From contig CAWFML010000004.1 in NCBI GenBank assembly GCA_963817025.1, positions 1,550,001-1,614,000 of the forward strand: DNA of 64,000 bases. The letters are read 5' to 3'. Position 1 is the stretch's first letter. Every line of letters starts with the position of its first letter. The stretch comes from JACMLC01 sp963817025. GTDB taxonomy: Bacteria > Acidobacteriota > Blastocatellia > Pyrinomonadales > Pyrinomonadaceae. Under the pieces are notes generated by a model. The model worked only from the letters and a program-made list of their open reading frames with translations, ran no database searches and was not told where the DNA came from. Shown piece by piece: positions 30,926-40,277 of this stretch. Both the position numbers and the translations under genes were made by a program.

Positions 30926-32973
30926 CCGTCTCTCTTCCTGCCGCCGCCGCCCTCATCAGCAGGTTTCGACGGTGGCGGAGCCACTTGAGGCGGAGCCTCC
31001 TGCCTCGGCGGCGGCGGAGCAGGAGCGGGCTGTGGCGGCGGAGATGAGCGCTCAGGCTCTGACCGCGACGGGCGCTCAGGCTCTGGCCGCGACGGGCGTT
31101 GAGGCTCCGGCCTCACTGTCTGCGAATCGTCCCTTTCTTGTCGGGAAGGTCTCTGCGGCCTCGGCTCTGACACTTCAGGGCGCGCGGGCGGTCTCGGAAC
31201 GGGAACCGGCCTCACTGTCTGCGTGTCATTGTCCGGCGAAGAGTTGGAATCATCTCGCACAGGCGGAGCAGTCGTAGTAGGAGCAGGCCGCGACGGGCGC
31301 ACAGGGCGCACGACCGTTCCATTGCCGTCGTCGCTGTTTCTGATAACCGGACGATCATCAGTCGCAGGTCTTACAGTGCGCGTGGGACGCGTGACGGCTC
31401 CTGTGTTGCTGCCGCTCTTGATCGTGCTGCTATCCGAGTCCTGTCTTGAGACCGGCTCGCGCCCGTTATAGAGACGCGTGCGGCGCAGCTCTTCGTCGAG
31501 CGGTTTGCCGGGGCTGCGTGTGGCGGCTCCGGTCGGACGCTCAGTCAGAGATGTTCCCTCTACGCCTTTGCCGCGCGGGCGGCCCGGCGAAAGGTCGTTG
31601 CCTCTGACAACGCTCGGGACGGAATCCGTGACAGGCTTTTTGACGGGCACGCTGGCGATGGAGACAGGCTTGCTATCAAGAGCAAGCTGAGCCTGCTTGC
31701 CTGTCAAAGGCTTAGCGATAGGCTTCGGCGTGCCGAAATCGCTGGCAAGCACGGAACTCACAGCGTTCAGGTAAGCCTCGTCGCCGAGCGGGCGTTTGCC
31801 CTCCGGCACGAGCACCGTCTGGTCTTTGTTCGGAGGTCTCATCGGCCTGACCGGCGCTGTTGGCCCGCTCGGCCCTGTGTAGACAGGGTCTGGATGATTG
31901 CGCGGCAACGGATACCAGCAGTAAGAATTCGAGTAGCTGGTGAACACTACGAGCGACGGATGCCAACGGCTGTATCCGTAATTGTAATAGTTGCGCGGCC
32001 ACCAGCACCAGAAACCGTTGTAATAAATCCAGCGGCCATAGTGATACGGTGCCCAGCCCCACGGCTCTAATGGAATCCACGTATACCCGTATGGCGGACA
32101 CCAACGCCAGTAGCCATGACGATACGGTGCCCAGTTGTTATAGTTGTTGGTAACCGTCGTATGCGGACGCCAGATGTAACCGTAATCCCCGGCGTTGACC
32201 CAGTCGCCGTAAGCATCCAACTCTTCCGCGCCCCACACGCCGTTATCGTAATAACGATCACGTCGCTCGTATTTCAGACGCTCGGCCAGATAGTTTTCGC
32301 GCTCATCCACCCAGCGATCCCACGCGTCAAGCTGCGGCGCAGAAGAGAGTTCCCAATCACCGCCCTCATCTCCGCCGTCAAAGAACAGCCTCGCGGTGCG
32401 CCCGTCGCGCAAGGTGAAGCCAGAGGTTTCCGAGTAGAGGCGAGCACGCCCGCCGTCGTGCACGGTGATACGCACATCGCTCGTCTCGTAGCCATTCTTG
32501 CGTCCAGCGTCCACGCGATAGAGGCCGCGCTTTTCCGCAGCCATAGTCGTCTTCGGAGCATCCACTTCAAAATATTCGCGGTCACGATCAAAGCGCGCGA
32601 GGCGCAGAGACAGCGTGCCTTCCGCGAGACTGAGCGCAGCGCCTTCATCGCGCAGGGTGACGATGGATAAAACAGAATCCTCATCCAGACGCACAAAGTT
32701 ATATGCGTCTATCTGAATTTCAAGCGACGAGTTTTTGCCCGTCGCCAGTTGATCGCCTTCGACCAAAGGCAGGTTGACCGCCGCGCTCTCCCACTCGCGG
32801 CTGCCAGCGCGGCGCAGTTGGACATCGCCGCTCAAGAACGTAACGCGCGCGACGCGTTGACGCAGGTTGTAATCGTTGCTGTCATCTCCAGCGCTCGCCG
32901 TCGCAGCGGTTGCGGCCAGCAGCGAGATGAGCATGGCTGGAATGATTAGAGACAGATGTCTGATGTAACGCAT
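30919..32973 (-). CDS. FecR / DUF6600 domain secreted protein with Pro/Arg-rich tail
   Basis: The 684-residue protein has a signal peptide (about 1-28) and a FecR-like domain (about 40-200, with VTFLSGDVQLRR and APKTTMAAEKRGLYRV). A DUF6600-type aromatic segment (about 240-350, rich in Trp and Tyr, for example YGRWIYYNGFWCWWP) follows. The last 250 residues are a low-complexity Pro/Arg/Ser/Asp tail. An AAGGAG site precedes the ATG. Similar proteins are common in Acidobacteriota; the role is unknown but envelope-located. The basic, disordered tail suggests cell-wall or polyanion binding. Confidence 0.8.
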   Translation of the reverse strand: MRYIRHLSLIIPAMLISLLAATAATASAGDDSNDYNLRQRVARVTFLSGDVQLRRAGSREWESAAVNLPLVEGDQLATGKNSSLEIQIDAYNFVRLDEDSVLSIVTLRDEGAALSLAEGTLSLRLARFDRDREYFEVDAPKTTMAAEKRGLYRVDAGRKNGYETSDVRITVHDGGRARLYSETSGFTLRDGRTARLFFDGGDEGGDWELSSAPQLDAWDRWVDERENYLAERLKYERRDRYYDNGVWGAEELDAYGDWVNAGDYGYIWRPHTTVTNNYNNWAPYRHGYWRWCPPYGYTWIPLEPWGWAPYHYGRWIYYNGFWCWWPRNYYNYGYSRWHPSLVVFTSYSNSYCWYPLPRNHPDPVYTGPSGPTAPVRPMRPPNKDQTVLVPEGKRPLGDEAYLNAVSSVLASDFGTPKPIAKPLTGKQAQLALDSKPVSIASVPVKKPVTDSVPSVVRGNDLSPGRPRGKGVEGTSLTERPTGAATRSPGKPLDEELRRTRLYNGREPVSRQDSDSSTIKSGSNTGAVTRPTRTVRPATDDRPVIRNSDDGNGTVVRPVRPSRPAPTTTAPPVRDDSNSSPDNDTQTVRPVPVPRPPARPEVSEPRPQRPSRQERDDSQTVRPEPQRPSRPEPERPSRSEPERSSPPPQPAPAPPPPRQEAPPQVAPPPSKPADEGGGGRKRDGR

Positions 32974-33334
32974 GATGCGTACTCCTTCTTGTTGAATCAG
33001 CAGGGCAAGATTGAAACCAAGACACTACAGGCGCGTGTGTTTCAAGGGGCGAGACTGTCCGGCGCATGCAGTTGAAAAAAGCACCTTGCGAGGGGCGTTG
33101 CTTTTATCCGGCAGCCAGAGCAAAAGGCGTGCCCGCACGTAAAACTTATCCGGCTTTTCTCTATCTCTCGCGCTTTTGCATCGAAAATAGCATGTTCTCT
33201 ATCTTCGCCTATGCGAGATGGTGCGACCGGAGCACTATATCGTGCAGCCTTTGCTCTCCCCGTGTTAATATCCACGCCTACCAACCGTTGAGCTTTAGGC
33301 ACTCAAAAAAAGTTTTCACCTGTAAGGAGAGACG
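32974..33334. other. 361-base divergent intergenic region
   Basis: It lies between the FecR/DUF6600 gene (minus) and the S9 peptidase gene (plus). I see the two ribosome sites at its ends but no convincing promoter boxes, RNA gene or repeat. Confidence 0.5.
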
Positions 33335-35299
33335 ATGAATTCATCAGCAGAGTTACATGGCCCGCGAATTTTCCTCAAACAAAATTTCAAATCCGTCTTT
33401 GTGATTTTAGCTCTACTCTTAACCGCCACGACTGCGGCACACGCGCAGAAACGCAAAGAGGCGGCGACGGCCCGCACAGTCAAGCAATACACCATAGAGC
33501 AGTTTATGGACACGACCAGAATTCAGGGCAGCTCTTTTTCGCCGGACGAGAAAACCATTCTCTTCTCAAGCAACAAGAGCGGCATCTTTAATGTCTATGC
33601 TATGCCTGTGATGGGCGGCGAGCCGCGCCAGTTAACAGGCTCGATGAAAGAGAGCACCTATGCCGTCTCATACTTTCCCGGCGACATGCGCTTTATCTTT
33701 ACAGCCGATCAGGGCGGCAACGAAAACAGCCACCTGTATGTGAAGGAGACCGACGGCAAAGAGACAGACCTCACGCCCGGCGAGAAAACAAAAGCTTCGT
33801 TCTTAGGTTGGAGTCAGGACAGGAAATCTTTCTTCTTTTCGACCAATGAACGTGACCCGCGCTTCTTTGACATCTACGAGATGAGCCTGCCGGATTTCAA
33901 GCGCGCACTGCTTTATCAGGACACGACCGGCTACCAGTTCGGCGCAATCTCAAATGATAAAAAATATCTCGCCTTTGCCAGACCCGTGACGACCGTTGAT
34001 ACGGACATCTATCTCTACAACGTCGAGAGCAAAGAGCTGAAGAACATCACGCAGCATCAGGGAGACATCAATCACAGCCCTGAGACGTTTGATCTCAACT
34101 CGCGTTATCTCTATTACCTGACGGACGAGGGCAGCGAGTTTCAGTACATCGCGCGCTATGACTTATCGAGCGGCAAGAAGGAGCTGGTCGAGAAAGCTCC
34201 GTGGGATGTTTCCTATACCTATTTTTCCGAGAAGGGAAAGTATCGCGTCGTCGGCATCAACGAGGATGCGCGCACCAAGATCAAGATTTACGACGCGGCC
34301 ACAGGCAAGCCTGTCTCGCTGCCCAAGCTTCCGGCAGGCGACATCACAGCCGTCAACATTTCCGACAGCGAAAAGTTGATGACCTTCTATCTCAACGGCT
34401 CGCGCTCTCCGAACGATCTTTATGTTTACGATTTCGCCAGCAAGAAAGCGACGAAGCTGACCAGCAGCTTGAATCCTGAAATCAATCCAAGCGACTTGGC
34501 CGAAGCAGAGGTGATTCGCTACAAATCTTTTGACGGGATGGACATTCCTTCGATTCTCTACAAGCCGCATCAGGCGAGCGCGCAGAATAAAGTTCCCGCG
34601 CTCGTGTGGGTGCATGGCGGGCCGGGCGGGCAGACGCGCACCGGCTACAGCGCGTTTATGCAATATCTGGTCAATCATGGCTATGTCATCTTAGGCGTCA
34701 ACAATCGCGGAAGCTCCGGCTACGGCAAGACCTTCTTTGCGGCGGACGATCAGAAGCACGGGCGCGAGCCGCTCTGGGATTGCATCGAGGCGAAGAAGTA
34801 CCTGGCATCTCTGGGCTATGTGGACGAAAGCAAAATCGGCATCATCGGCGGGTCATACGGCGGCTACATGACGCTGGCCGCTCTGGCTTTCAAGCCGGAA
34901 GAGTTTGCCGTCGGAGTTGACCTCTTCGGCGTCTCGAACTGGGTGCGGACGCTTGAATCCATCCCGCCTTACTGGGAATCGTTTCGCAAGGCTCTCTACA
35001 AAGAGATGGGCAATCCCGAAACAGACAAAGAAACGTTGCGCGCCATCTCGCCGCTCTTTCACGCGGACAAAATACGCAAGCCCTTAATCGTCCTTCAGGG
35101 CAAGAACGACCCGCGCGTTATCAAGCCCGAATCCGATGAGATTGTCGAAGCTGTGAAAAAGAATAACGGAGTGGTCGAATATGTCGTCTTCGATAACGAA
35201 GGCCACGGCTTTACGAAGAAGGCCAACGAGATACGCGGCTACAAAGCCGTACTCGATTTTCTGGATCGTTATCTGAAGAAAGCCACGGACACGAATTAG
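33335..35299 (+). CDS. S9 family (DPP/acylaminoacyl-type) peptidase, secreted
   Basis: The 654-residue protein has an N-terminal signal after a basic stretch (hydrophobic part about 22-36, cleavage after AHA). A WD40-like beta-propeller (about 55-390) and a C-terminal alpha/beta hydrolase follow. The triad is Ser507 in GGSYGGYM, Asp592 in GKNDPRV and His624 in NEGHGFTKK. Such enzymes release di- or oligopeptides from peptide ends in the periplasm. It has a clear GGAGAG ribosome site and its own terminator. A TonB receptor follows downstream, which suits peptide scavenging. Confidence 0.92.
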   Translation: MNSSAELHGPRIFLKQNFKSVFVILALLLTATTAAHAQKRKEAATARTVKQYTIEQFMDTTRIQGSSFSPDEKTILFSSNKSGIFNVYAMPVMGGEPRQLTGSMKESTYAVSYFPGDMRFIFTADQGGNENSHLYVKETDGKETDLTPGEKTKASFLGWSQDRKSFFFSTNERDPRFFDIYEMSLPDFKRALLYQDTTGYQFGAISNDKKYLAFARPVTTVDTDIYLYNVESKELKNITQHQGDINHSPETFDLNSRYLYYLTDEGSEFQYIARYDLSSGKKELVEKAPWDVSYTYFSEKGKYRVVGINEDARTKIKIYDAATGKPVSLPKLPAGDITAVNISDSEKLMTFYLNGSRSPNDLYVYDFASKKATKLTSSLNPEINPSDLAEAEVIRYKSFDGMDIPSILYKPHQASAQNKVPALVWVHGGPGGQTRTGYSAFMQYLVNHGYVILGVNNRGSSGYGKTFFAADDQKHGREPLWDCIEAKKYLASLGYVDESKIGIIGGSYGGYMTLAALAFKPEEFAVGVDLFGVSNWVRTLESIPPYWESFRKALYKEMGNPETDKETLRAISPLFHADKIRKPLIVLQGKNDPRVIKPESDEIVEAVKKNNGVVEYVVFDNEGHGFTKKANEIRGYKAVLDFLDRYLKKATDTN

Positions 35300-35326
35300 C
35301 CTCTCCGGCTCTTGAATATCGAAAAG

Positions 35327-35363
35327 CAGGCAGCCGTCCGCATCAGGGCGGCTGCCTGTTTTT
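35327..35363 (+). terminator. Rho-independent terminator after the S9 peptidase
   Basis: A 13-bp stem with one G-T pair (35327-35339 with 35346-35358) is followed by TTTTT. Confidence 0.9.
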
Positions 35364-35538
35364 AAATTGTACTGAGCTTTATAGTTCCAAGACTTTGCCG
35401 GTCATTTACGAGCATTTGGACAATTATCCGAAATTTTGGAAACAATTTGATAAACAAACGTGACAATTCAAAGTCCGCCGGATTATTAACCACATATAAA
35501 TCAAACAATTCCCGCGTCCGCAGCCCCTTCCGCCCCGC

Positions 35539-35547
35539 TGGTATAAT
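35539..35547 (+). promoter_or_regulatory. candidate extended -10 promoter of the TonB receptor gene
   Basis: TGGTATAAT gives a perfect -10 box (35542-35547) with the TG extension. There is no good -35 box. It would give a 5' leader of about 190 bases before ATG 35745. The rest of the 381-base gap after the terminator is AT-rich with no gene. Confidence 0.5.
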
Positions 35548-35744
35548 CATTGCATCAATCGGCGCTGCAAGTAGATTATTTTTCCTTCTTTAAAGTTTGC
35601 ATTCTTCCAATTCTAGGACACATCGGACAATCGTTCTCGTTTGAGAAACACGCAGGAGAGCGGTCTTCCACAATAACTAGCAGATACTTTTGGCTGAGAC
35701 TGTTTTTAAGAGAACTACTCTTAGCCCCCATTGAAGGAGAGTTT

Positions 35745-38700
35745 ATGAAAACAAGGTTTTTCTTGCTCATCACGGCGTTGCTCAGTCTCTCGCTGATCGC
35801 CGTTGCCCAGACCAGTCGCGGCACTGTCTCCGGGATTATCACTGACCCGAACGGCGCGGTCATCCCCGGCGCGACTGTGATTCTGACCAATCTGGAGACG
35901 ACCGTCACACGCACCACGACGACCAATGATGAGGGCGCTTACCGATTTGACGCGGTTGATCTGGGGAACTATTCCGTTCAGGTCTCTGCCACCAGTTTCG
36001 GTGCCGCCACCAAAACAGGTATTGAGGTTCGAGCCAACCAGATTGCCGACGGCAGCACCTCGCTGGCTCCAGCGGGCCAGACCATCGTCGTCGATGTCAC
36101 AACGGACGCTGCTGCGCTGCTGCAAACAGAGACCCCCGTGCGCGGCGGCAATATTGACGAACGTAAAATTACAGAGCTTCCATTTGCCGGACGCAATCCG
36201 GTCTCGCTCGCACTGACGCTGCCGGGCGTGTCTACCAACCGCTTCGGTTTTGGTGTCGGCACGTTTTCCGTCAACGGTGGGCGCGGTCGCTCGAACAACT
36301 TTCTGATTGACGGCACAGAGAACAACGACATCTCTGTTGCCGGTCAGGGTTTTCAGATTACCAACCCTGACGCCGTGCAAGAGGTTTCGGTGCAGACTTC
36401 TAACTATGACTCAGAGTTCGGTCGTGCCGGAGGCGCGGTCGTCAACGTCATTACCAAGTCCGGCACAAACGAGTTTCACGGCACGCTTTCTTATATCCTC
36501 GATTCGACACGCGATGACGCGATCACCAACACGCAGGGCCTGATTGCGAGCACGGTGGCGCGCGGCTATCCGCCGTTCGGTATCGAGCAATGGTACTCCG
36601 GAACCATCGGCGGCCCGGTCGTCCTTCCGCGCTTCGGCGAAGGCGGAAAGAAGGCTTACTATAACGGTGAAAATCGCACCTTCTTCTTCTTCTCGTATCA
36701 GGAACAGCGCCAGAGGGCGAATTCCACTCTGAACCGCGTAGTGCCGACACAGGCTGGCCGCGATCTCCTGCGGACACTCTTCCCTGCCGGGACCAACCCC
36801 AGAGTTGATCTTTATCTGAACATCACGGCAGGCATCATCGGCACGGCGAATCCGACGACCATCGCGCTCGGCGTGCCCACCAACGCAGCAGGCGTAGCCA
36901 TCCCGGGAGCGCCGACGCGGCCCTCGATTCCATTCGCCACAGGGGCTTTCTCCATCGCCACGAAATTCCTTGACCAGCAGATTCTGGCCCGCGTTGACCA
37001 CAAGATCAGCGATAGCGATCAACTGGCAGTGCGTTACACCTGGTCTGACCAAAGTCAGCCAGCGGGCGGCGATTCCACCTTCTCCGGTTTCATTGCTGAC
37101 TTCAGGGGAACGTTCAACAATTTTCTGATTACCGAGACGCATGTCTTTTCGCCCAGCGTGACGAATGAACTGCGCGTCGCTTACAACCGTATCTTTTTCG
37201 ATTTCCCGATCACGGGACCTAACGACTTGGCCTTTACGCTGCCTCGTTTCGACATCACCGGAGTTTCTTCTTTCGGTGTGGCGACCAACATCCCGCAGGG
37301 TCGCATCGCCAATAACTACGGCATACAGGATACGATGACCTACCTGCGCGGCAAGCACACGTTCCGTTTCGGTTTCGACCTGCTGGAGCAGCGCTCCAAG
37401 CAGTTTGCGCCAATCGTCGAACGCGGTCTGCTCACCTATCTCGCAGGCGGCGGTTATACAGGGTTCGCCAACTTCGTGGACAACTTCGGCGGTTCGAGCA
37501 CTAGCGCAGCGCGCATAGACTTTGGCAGCCCGGTCTACTATCCGTTCCTTTTCCGTCAAGCCTACTTCGGACAGGATCGCTGGCAGGCGTCGGACTCGCT
37601 GACGCTCACGCTCGGACTGCGTTACGAGAATTTCGGCAACCCGACAGATACGCTTCGCACAGCGGCCTTTACGGGGCTGTTCAATATCAATCCCGTGACT
37701 TTAACGGGGCCGTTCAGCCAGCCCAATGATGTCAAGAACGACAAGAATAACTTTGCCCCGTCTTTCGGCATCGCATGGTCGCCCTCGTATACGAGCGGCA
37801 TTCTGGGCAGCCTGATTGGCGACAAGAAGACTGTCTTCCGCGCCGGTTACCAGATCGGCTACGACTCGTTCTTTAACAACATCGCTTCGAACGCGGCGAC
37901 TTCTTCGCCCAACGTCGTAGCGACGAACATTCCTTCGATACCCACGACAGCGAATCCGCGCGGTATAGTGAACGTCACAGGCAGTTTGCCGGTTGTCGCG
38001 CGTCCGCTCACTCCGCTCGATGGTCAGACACTGGTGACGAGCGATTTGGTAAACCCGTATTACCAGCGCTGGTCAGCCGGTTTCCAACGCGCGCTGCCTT
38101 TCAATCTGGTTCTGGATGCTTCTTATGTCGGTTCAAAGGGAACCAAGCTTTTTATCAATGAAGACCTGAACCCGGCTGTTCCGGCTCCGAATCCGACGAG
38201 AGTCATCCCGCTCGTCACGCCGACGCGCATCACTCCTGCCGGATTTACAGGGTCTACGACCTGCGCGCCGGGAGCTTTAGGGCCGCCGCCATGCCAGATT
38301 TCAGGTCGCCTGGACAACTTACAAGGCTCGCGTTTGATCCGCACCAATAGCGGGACTTCAAACTATCACTCGGGGCAGTTCACCCTGACGCGCCGTTTTT
38401 CCAACGGGTTCACAGTGACGGGCGCATACACTTGGTCCAAGTTCATTGATAACGGCAGCGAAGTTTTCGGCGTCGCCGGAAACAACTCGCCGCAGCAGGC
38501 TGCCTATCCTTCGATCTTCGGCGGCCAGCGTCAGGAGCGCGCTGTCTCGTTGTTCGACCGCACGCACAGAGCTTCGATCACCTACGTGTACGAGTTGCCC
38601 TTCTTCAAGGAGCAGCGCGGTTTTATCGGCCACTTGCTGGGCGGTTTCCAGCTTTCAGGCGTGACGACTTTTGAAACCGGTGCGCCTCTGACAGTCGTTA

Positions 38701-39281
38701 ACGGCGTAGACGCAGATGGCGTGGGCGGCAACCTTGATCGTCCGCTTTTCAATCCCAATGGAACGCCGGGCGTTCGTGCAGTTCCGGTCGTCAACACGAC
38801 TGGCGCGATTGTCCGCTACATCAACCCCGATGTCCTGCTTCCGGGATCGACTGCGGCTCTGCCCCTTTACCCGACGATTGATCCGAACACGGCTCAGTTC
38901 ATCGGACTGCCGACCTTCAATACCACGCTGGTCGATAGCCGGCAGCGTTTCGGCACCACGGGCCGCAATACCTTGCGGACACCGGGAATCGAAAACTGGA
39001 ACATGAACCTCTTGAAGCGCATCAAGATGGGTGAGAGCAGGCATCTGGAACTCCGCGCTGAGTTCTATAATGTGTTCAATCATCCACAGTACACAAACCC
39101 CAGCGTCAGCCCCTTCTCGCCCGGCGAACAGGGCATCGGCGCGAGCATCGGCAGCGCTTCTGTTAGTGCGGCTGGCGTTACAACCTTCAGCCCCGGCACG
39201 GCGACGGGACGCTTTCTCAGACCCGAATTCGCAGACGGCGGCGGTCGCGTGATCCGTTATCAGATCAAGTTCGTCTTCTGA
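35745..39281 (+). CDS. TonB-dependent receptor, Oar-like, with carboxypeptidase-regulatory domain
   Basis: From ATG 35745 (site GAAGGAGA) it encodes 1178 residues. It has a signal peptide (1-22), a CarboxypepD_reg-like beta-sandwich (about 25-105, GTVSGIITDPNGAVIPGATV in parts), a plug domain (about 120-225) and a long outer-membrane barrel. The barrel ends with an aromatic C-terminus (IKFVF). The frame is open further upstream, but those residues do not look like protein. Oar-like receptors are expanded in Acidobacteriota and are thought to take up peptides, glycans or metal complexes. Confidence 0.92.
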   Translation: MKTRFFLLITALLSLSLIAVAQTSRGTVSGIITDPNGAVIPGATVILTNLETTVTRTTTTNDEGAYRFDAVDLGNYSVQVSATSFGAATKTGIEVRANQIADGSTSLAPAGQTIVVDVTTDAAALLQTETPVRGGNIDERKITELPFAGRNPVSLALTLPGVSTNRFGFGVGTFSVNGGRGRSNNFLIDGTENNDISVAGQGFQITNPDAVQEVSVQTSNYDSEFGRAGGAVVNVITKSGTNEFHGTLSYILDSTRDDAITNTQGLIASTVARGYPPFGIEQWYSGTIGGPVVLPRFGEGGKKAYYNGENRTFFFFSYQEQRQRANSTLNRVVPTQAGRDLLRTLFPAGTNPRVDLYLNITAGIIGTANPTTIALGVPTNAAGVAIPGAPTRPSIPFATGAFSIATKFLDQQILARVDHKISDSDQLAVRYTWSDQSQPAGGDSTFSGFIADFRGTFNNFLITETHVFSPSVTNELRVAYNRIFFDFPITGPNDLAFTLPRFDITGVSSFGVATNIPQGRIANNYGIQDTMTYLRGKHTFRFGFDLLEQRSKQFAPIVERGLLTYLAGGGYTGFANFVDNFGGSSTSAARIDFGSPVYYPFLFRQAYFGQDRWQASDSLTLTLGLRYENFGNPTDTLRTAAFTGLFNINPVTLTGPFSQPNDVKNDKNNFAPSFGIAWSPSYTSGILGSLIGDKKTVFRAGYQIGYDSFFNNIASNAATSSPNVVATNIPSIPTTANPRGIVNVTGSLPVVARPLTPLDGQTLVTSDLVNPYYQRWSAGFQRALPFNLVLDASYVGSKGTKLFINEDLNPAVPAPNPTRVIPLVTPTRITPAGFTGSTTCAPGALGPPPCQISGRLDNLQGSRLIRTNSGTSNYHSGQFTLTRRFSNGFTVTGAYTWSKFIDNGSEVFGVAGNNSPQQAAYPSIFGGQRQERAVSLFDRTHRASITYVYELPFFKEQRGFIGHLLGGFQLSGVTTFETGAPLTVVNGVDADGVGGNLDRPLFNPNGTPGVRAVPVVNTTGAIVRYINPDVLLPGSTAALPLYPTIDPNTAQFIGLPTFNTTLVDSRQRFGTTGRNTLRTPGIENWNMNLLKRIKMGESRHLELRAEFYNVFNHPQYTNPSVSPFSPGEQGIGASIGSASVSAAGVTTFSPGTATGRFLRPEFADGGGRVIRYQIKFVF

Positions 39282-39302
39282 GAACGGTCACCAGTCAGAC
39301 GC

Positions 39303-39373
39303 TTTGAGAGCATCGCTCTCAAACACACAAAGGCCCGGCAATCCTTAATTGATTGCCGGGCCTTTGAATTTTT
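39303..39373 (+). terminator. terminator after the TonB receptor (double hairpin)
   Basis: A 16-bp perfect stem (39328-39343 with 39351-39366) is followed by AATTTTT. A smaller 9-bp hairpin (39303-39323) precedes it. Confidence 0.9.
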
Positions 39374-39478
39374 CTGCCTGCCTGTGTAATGAATAAAGAA
39401 CGCACAACTTCTCTTTTCATTCCGAGGATATATGCGCTCCACCCGAACTACGGCTTTTAGAAATACTTATTCCCGCTT

Positions 39479-39916
39479 TCAAGAGCGGCGATAGTATTTG
39501 CTCAAACACTTGTTGCACCAAGCCTGTAGTCCGTTCCAGCGTGTTCGATTACGGCTGAAGTCGGCGACGAGTCGGAATTCCTGACACTTTCTACACCAGG
39601 CAGTTCCCGCCGGTCCAATCTTGCGCCGGGTGATAGCATTTCCTCTATAGTTATGTGGAATGTTGCACCGTCTGTGCGAGAAGGCAATGTTATCCAATGA
39701 CCAGAAAAGCTCTACGCTGATTCCTTCCCACGGTTGTTTATGTTCAATGGTTAAATCATCTGCCGTTTCTATTTTTGTCTGACAACTGAAACAGATGTTC
39801 TCGCCTTGCCTTTGCAGGAGGTGAAACATGATCATCTTTCGCAGACGACTACAGGCTGTCCCGTGAGGCATCCCTAAGAAAGCACTTTTGCGAAGATTGC
39901 TGCCTTTGTGTGCCAC
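39479..39916 (-). CDS. HNH endonuclease-like protein downstream of tRNA-Glu
   Basis: The 145-residue protein (GTG start) shares LGMP(F/H)GTACSRLRK, GENICF, DDLTI(D/E)H and NIAFSH with the gene at 2523. It has CFSC as the first zinc pair and the HNH core (His of TIEHKQPW, Asn of LDNIAFSH, His of RRCN). WCRKC and WCNKC follow as a second zinc pair of pairs. It ends where the other copy carries on with an extra zinc-rich tail. It lies 53 bases downstream of tRNA-Glu, in the same orientation. A homing-type or selfish nuclease is likely by family and position, but there is no proof. Confidence 0.8.
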   Translation of the reverse strand: MAHKGSNLRKSAFLGMPHGTACSRLRKMIMFHLLQRQGENICFSCQTKIETADDLTIEHKQPWEGISVELFWSLDNIAFSHRRCNIPHNYRGNAITRRKIGPAGTAWCRKCQEFRLVADFSRNRTRWNGLQAWCNKCLSKYYRRS

Positions 39917-39969
39917 GCTCGCTCTTCTTTCGTTTTTGACGAGGAATGAAAGAGGTGATAAGGGATTGG

Positions 39970-40043
<74 letters not shown>

Positions 40044-40059
40044 TCGAACTGAGTTCAGG

Positions 40060-40089
40060 ATTATAGAATCAGGCATCTGCGCTTGGCAA
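40060..40089 (-). promoter_or_regulatory. promoter of tRNA-Glu
   Basis: On the minus strand TTGCCA (40084-40089) and a perfect TATAAT (40060-40065) are 18 bases apart, with the tRNA starting 17 bases after the -10 box. Confidence 0.65.
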
Positions 40090-40137
40090 GCGCGCCGCCC
40101 TTTCGTCTCGCGGGAGGCAGCAGCCGGTAAACTTGTT

Positions 40138-40167
40138 TTGAGACACATCCGGCGCTGGTGTTATACT
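40138..40167 (+). promoter_or_regulatory. candidate promoter of the large oxidoreductase
   Basis: TTGAGA (40138-40143) and TATACT (40162-40167) are 18 bases apart. Transcription would begin near 40174, which argues against an ATG at 40158 and for ATG 40278. Confidence 0.5.
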
Positions 40168-40277
40168 TTGTCTGGTCATCAAAGCTCCCGGATTATCAGT
40201 CTTCTCTTTTAGCGAGCGCAGTGACCGTTGCTCCCCGTTTAATTTCTCAGACGCCACTATCAGACCTGCCGGAAAAT

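Noticed and set aside
36411..37559. A 382-codon minus-strand frame
   Set aside because: It is antisense to the TonB receptor and has the Arg-rich composition of a shadow frame.
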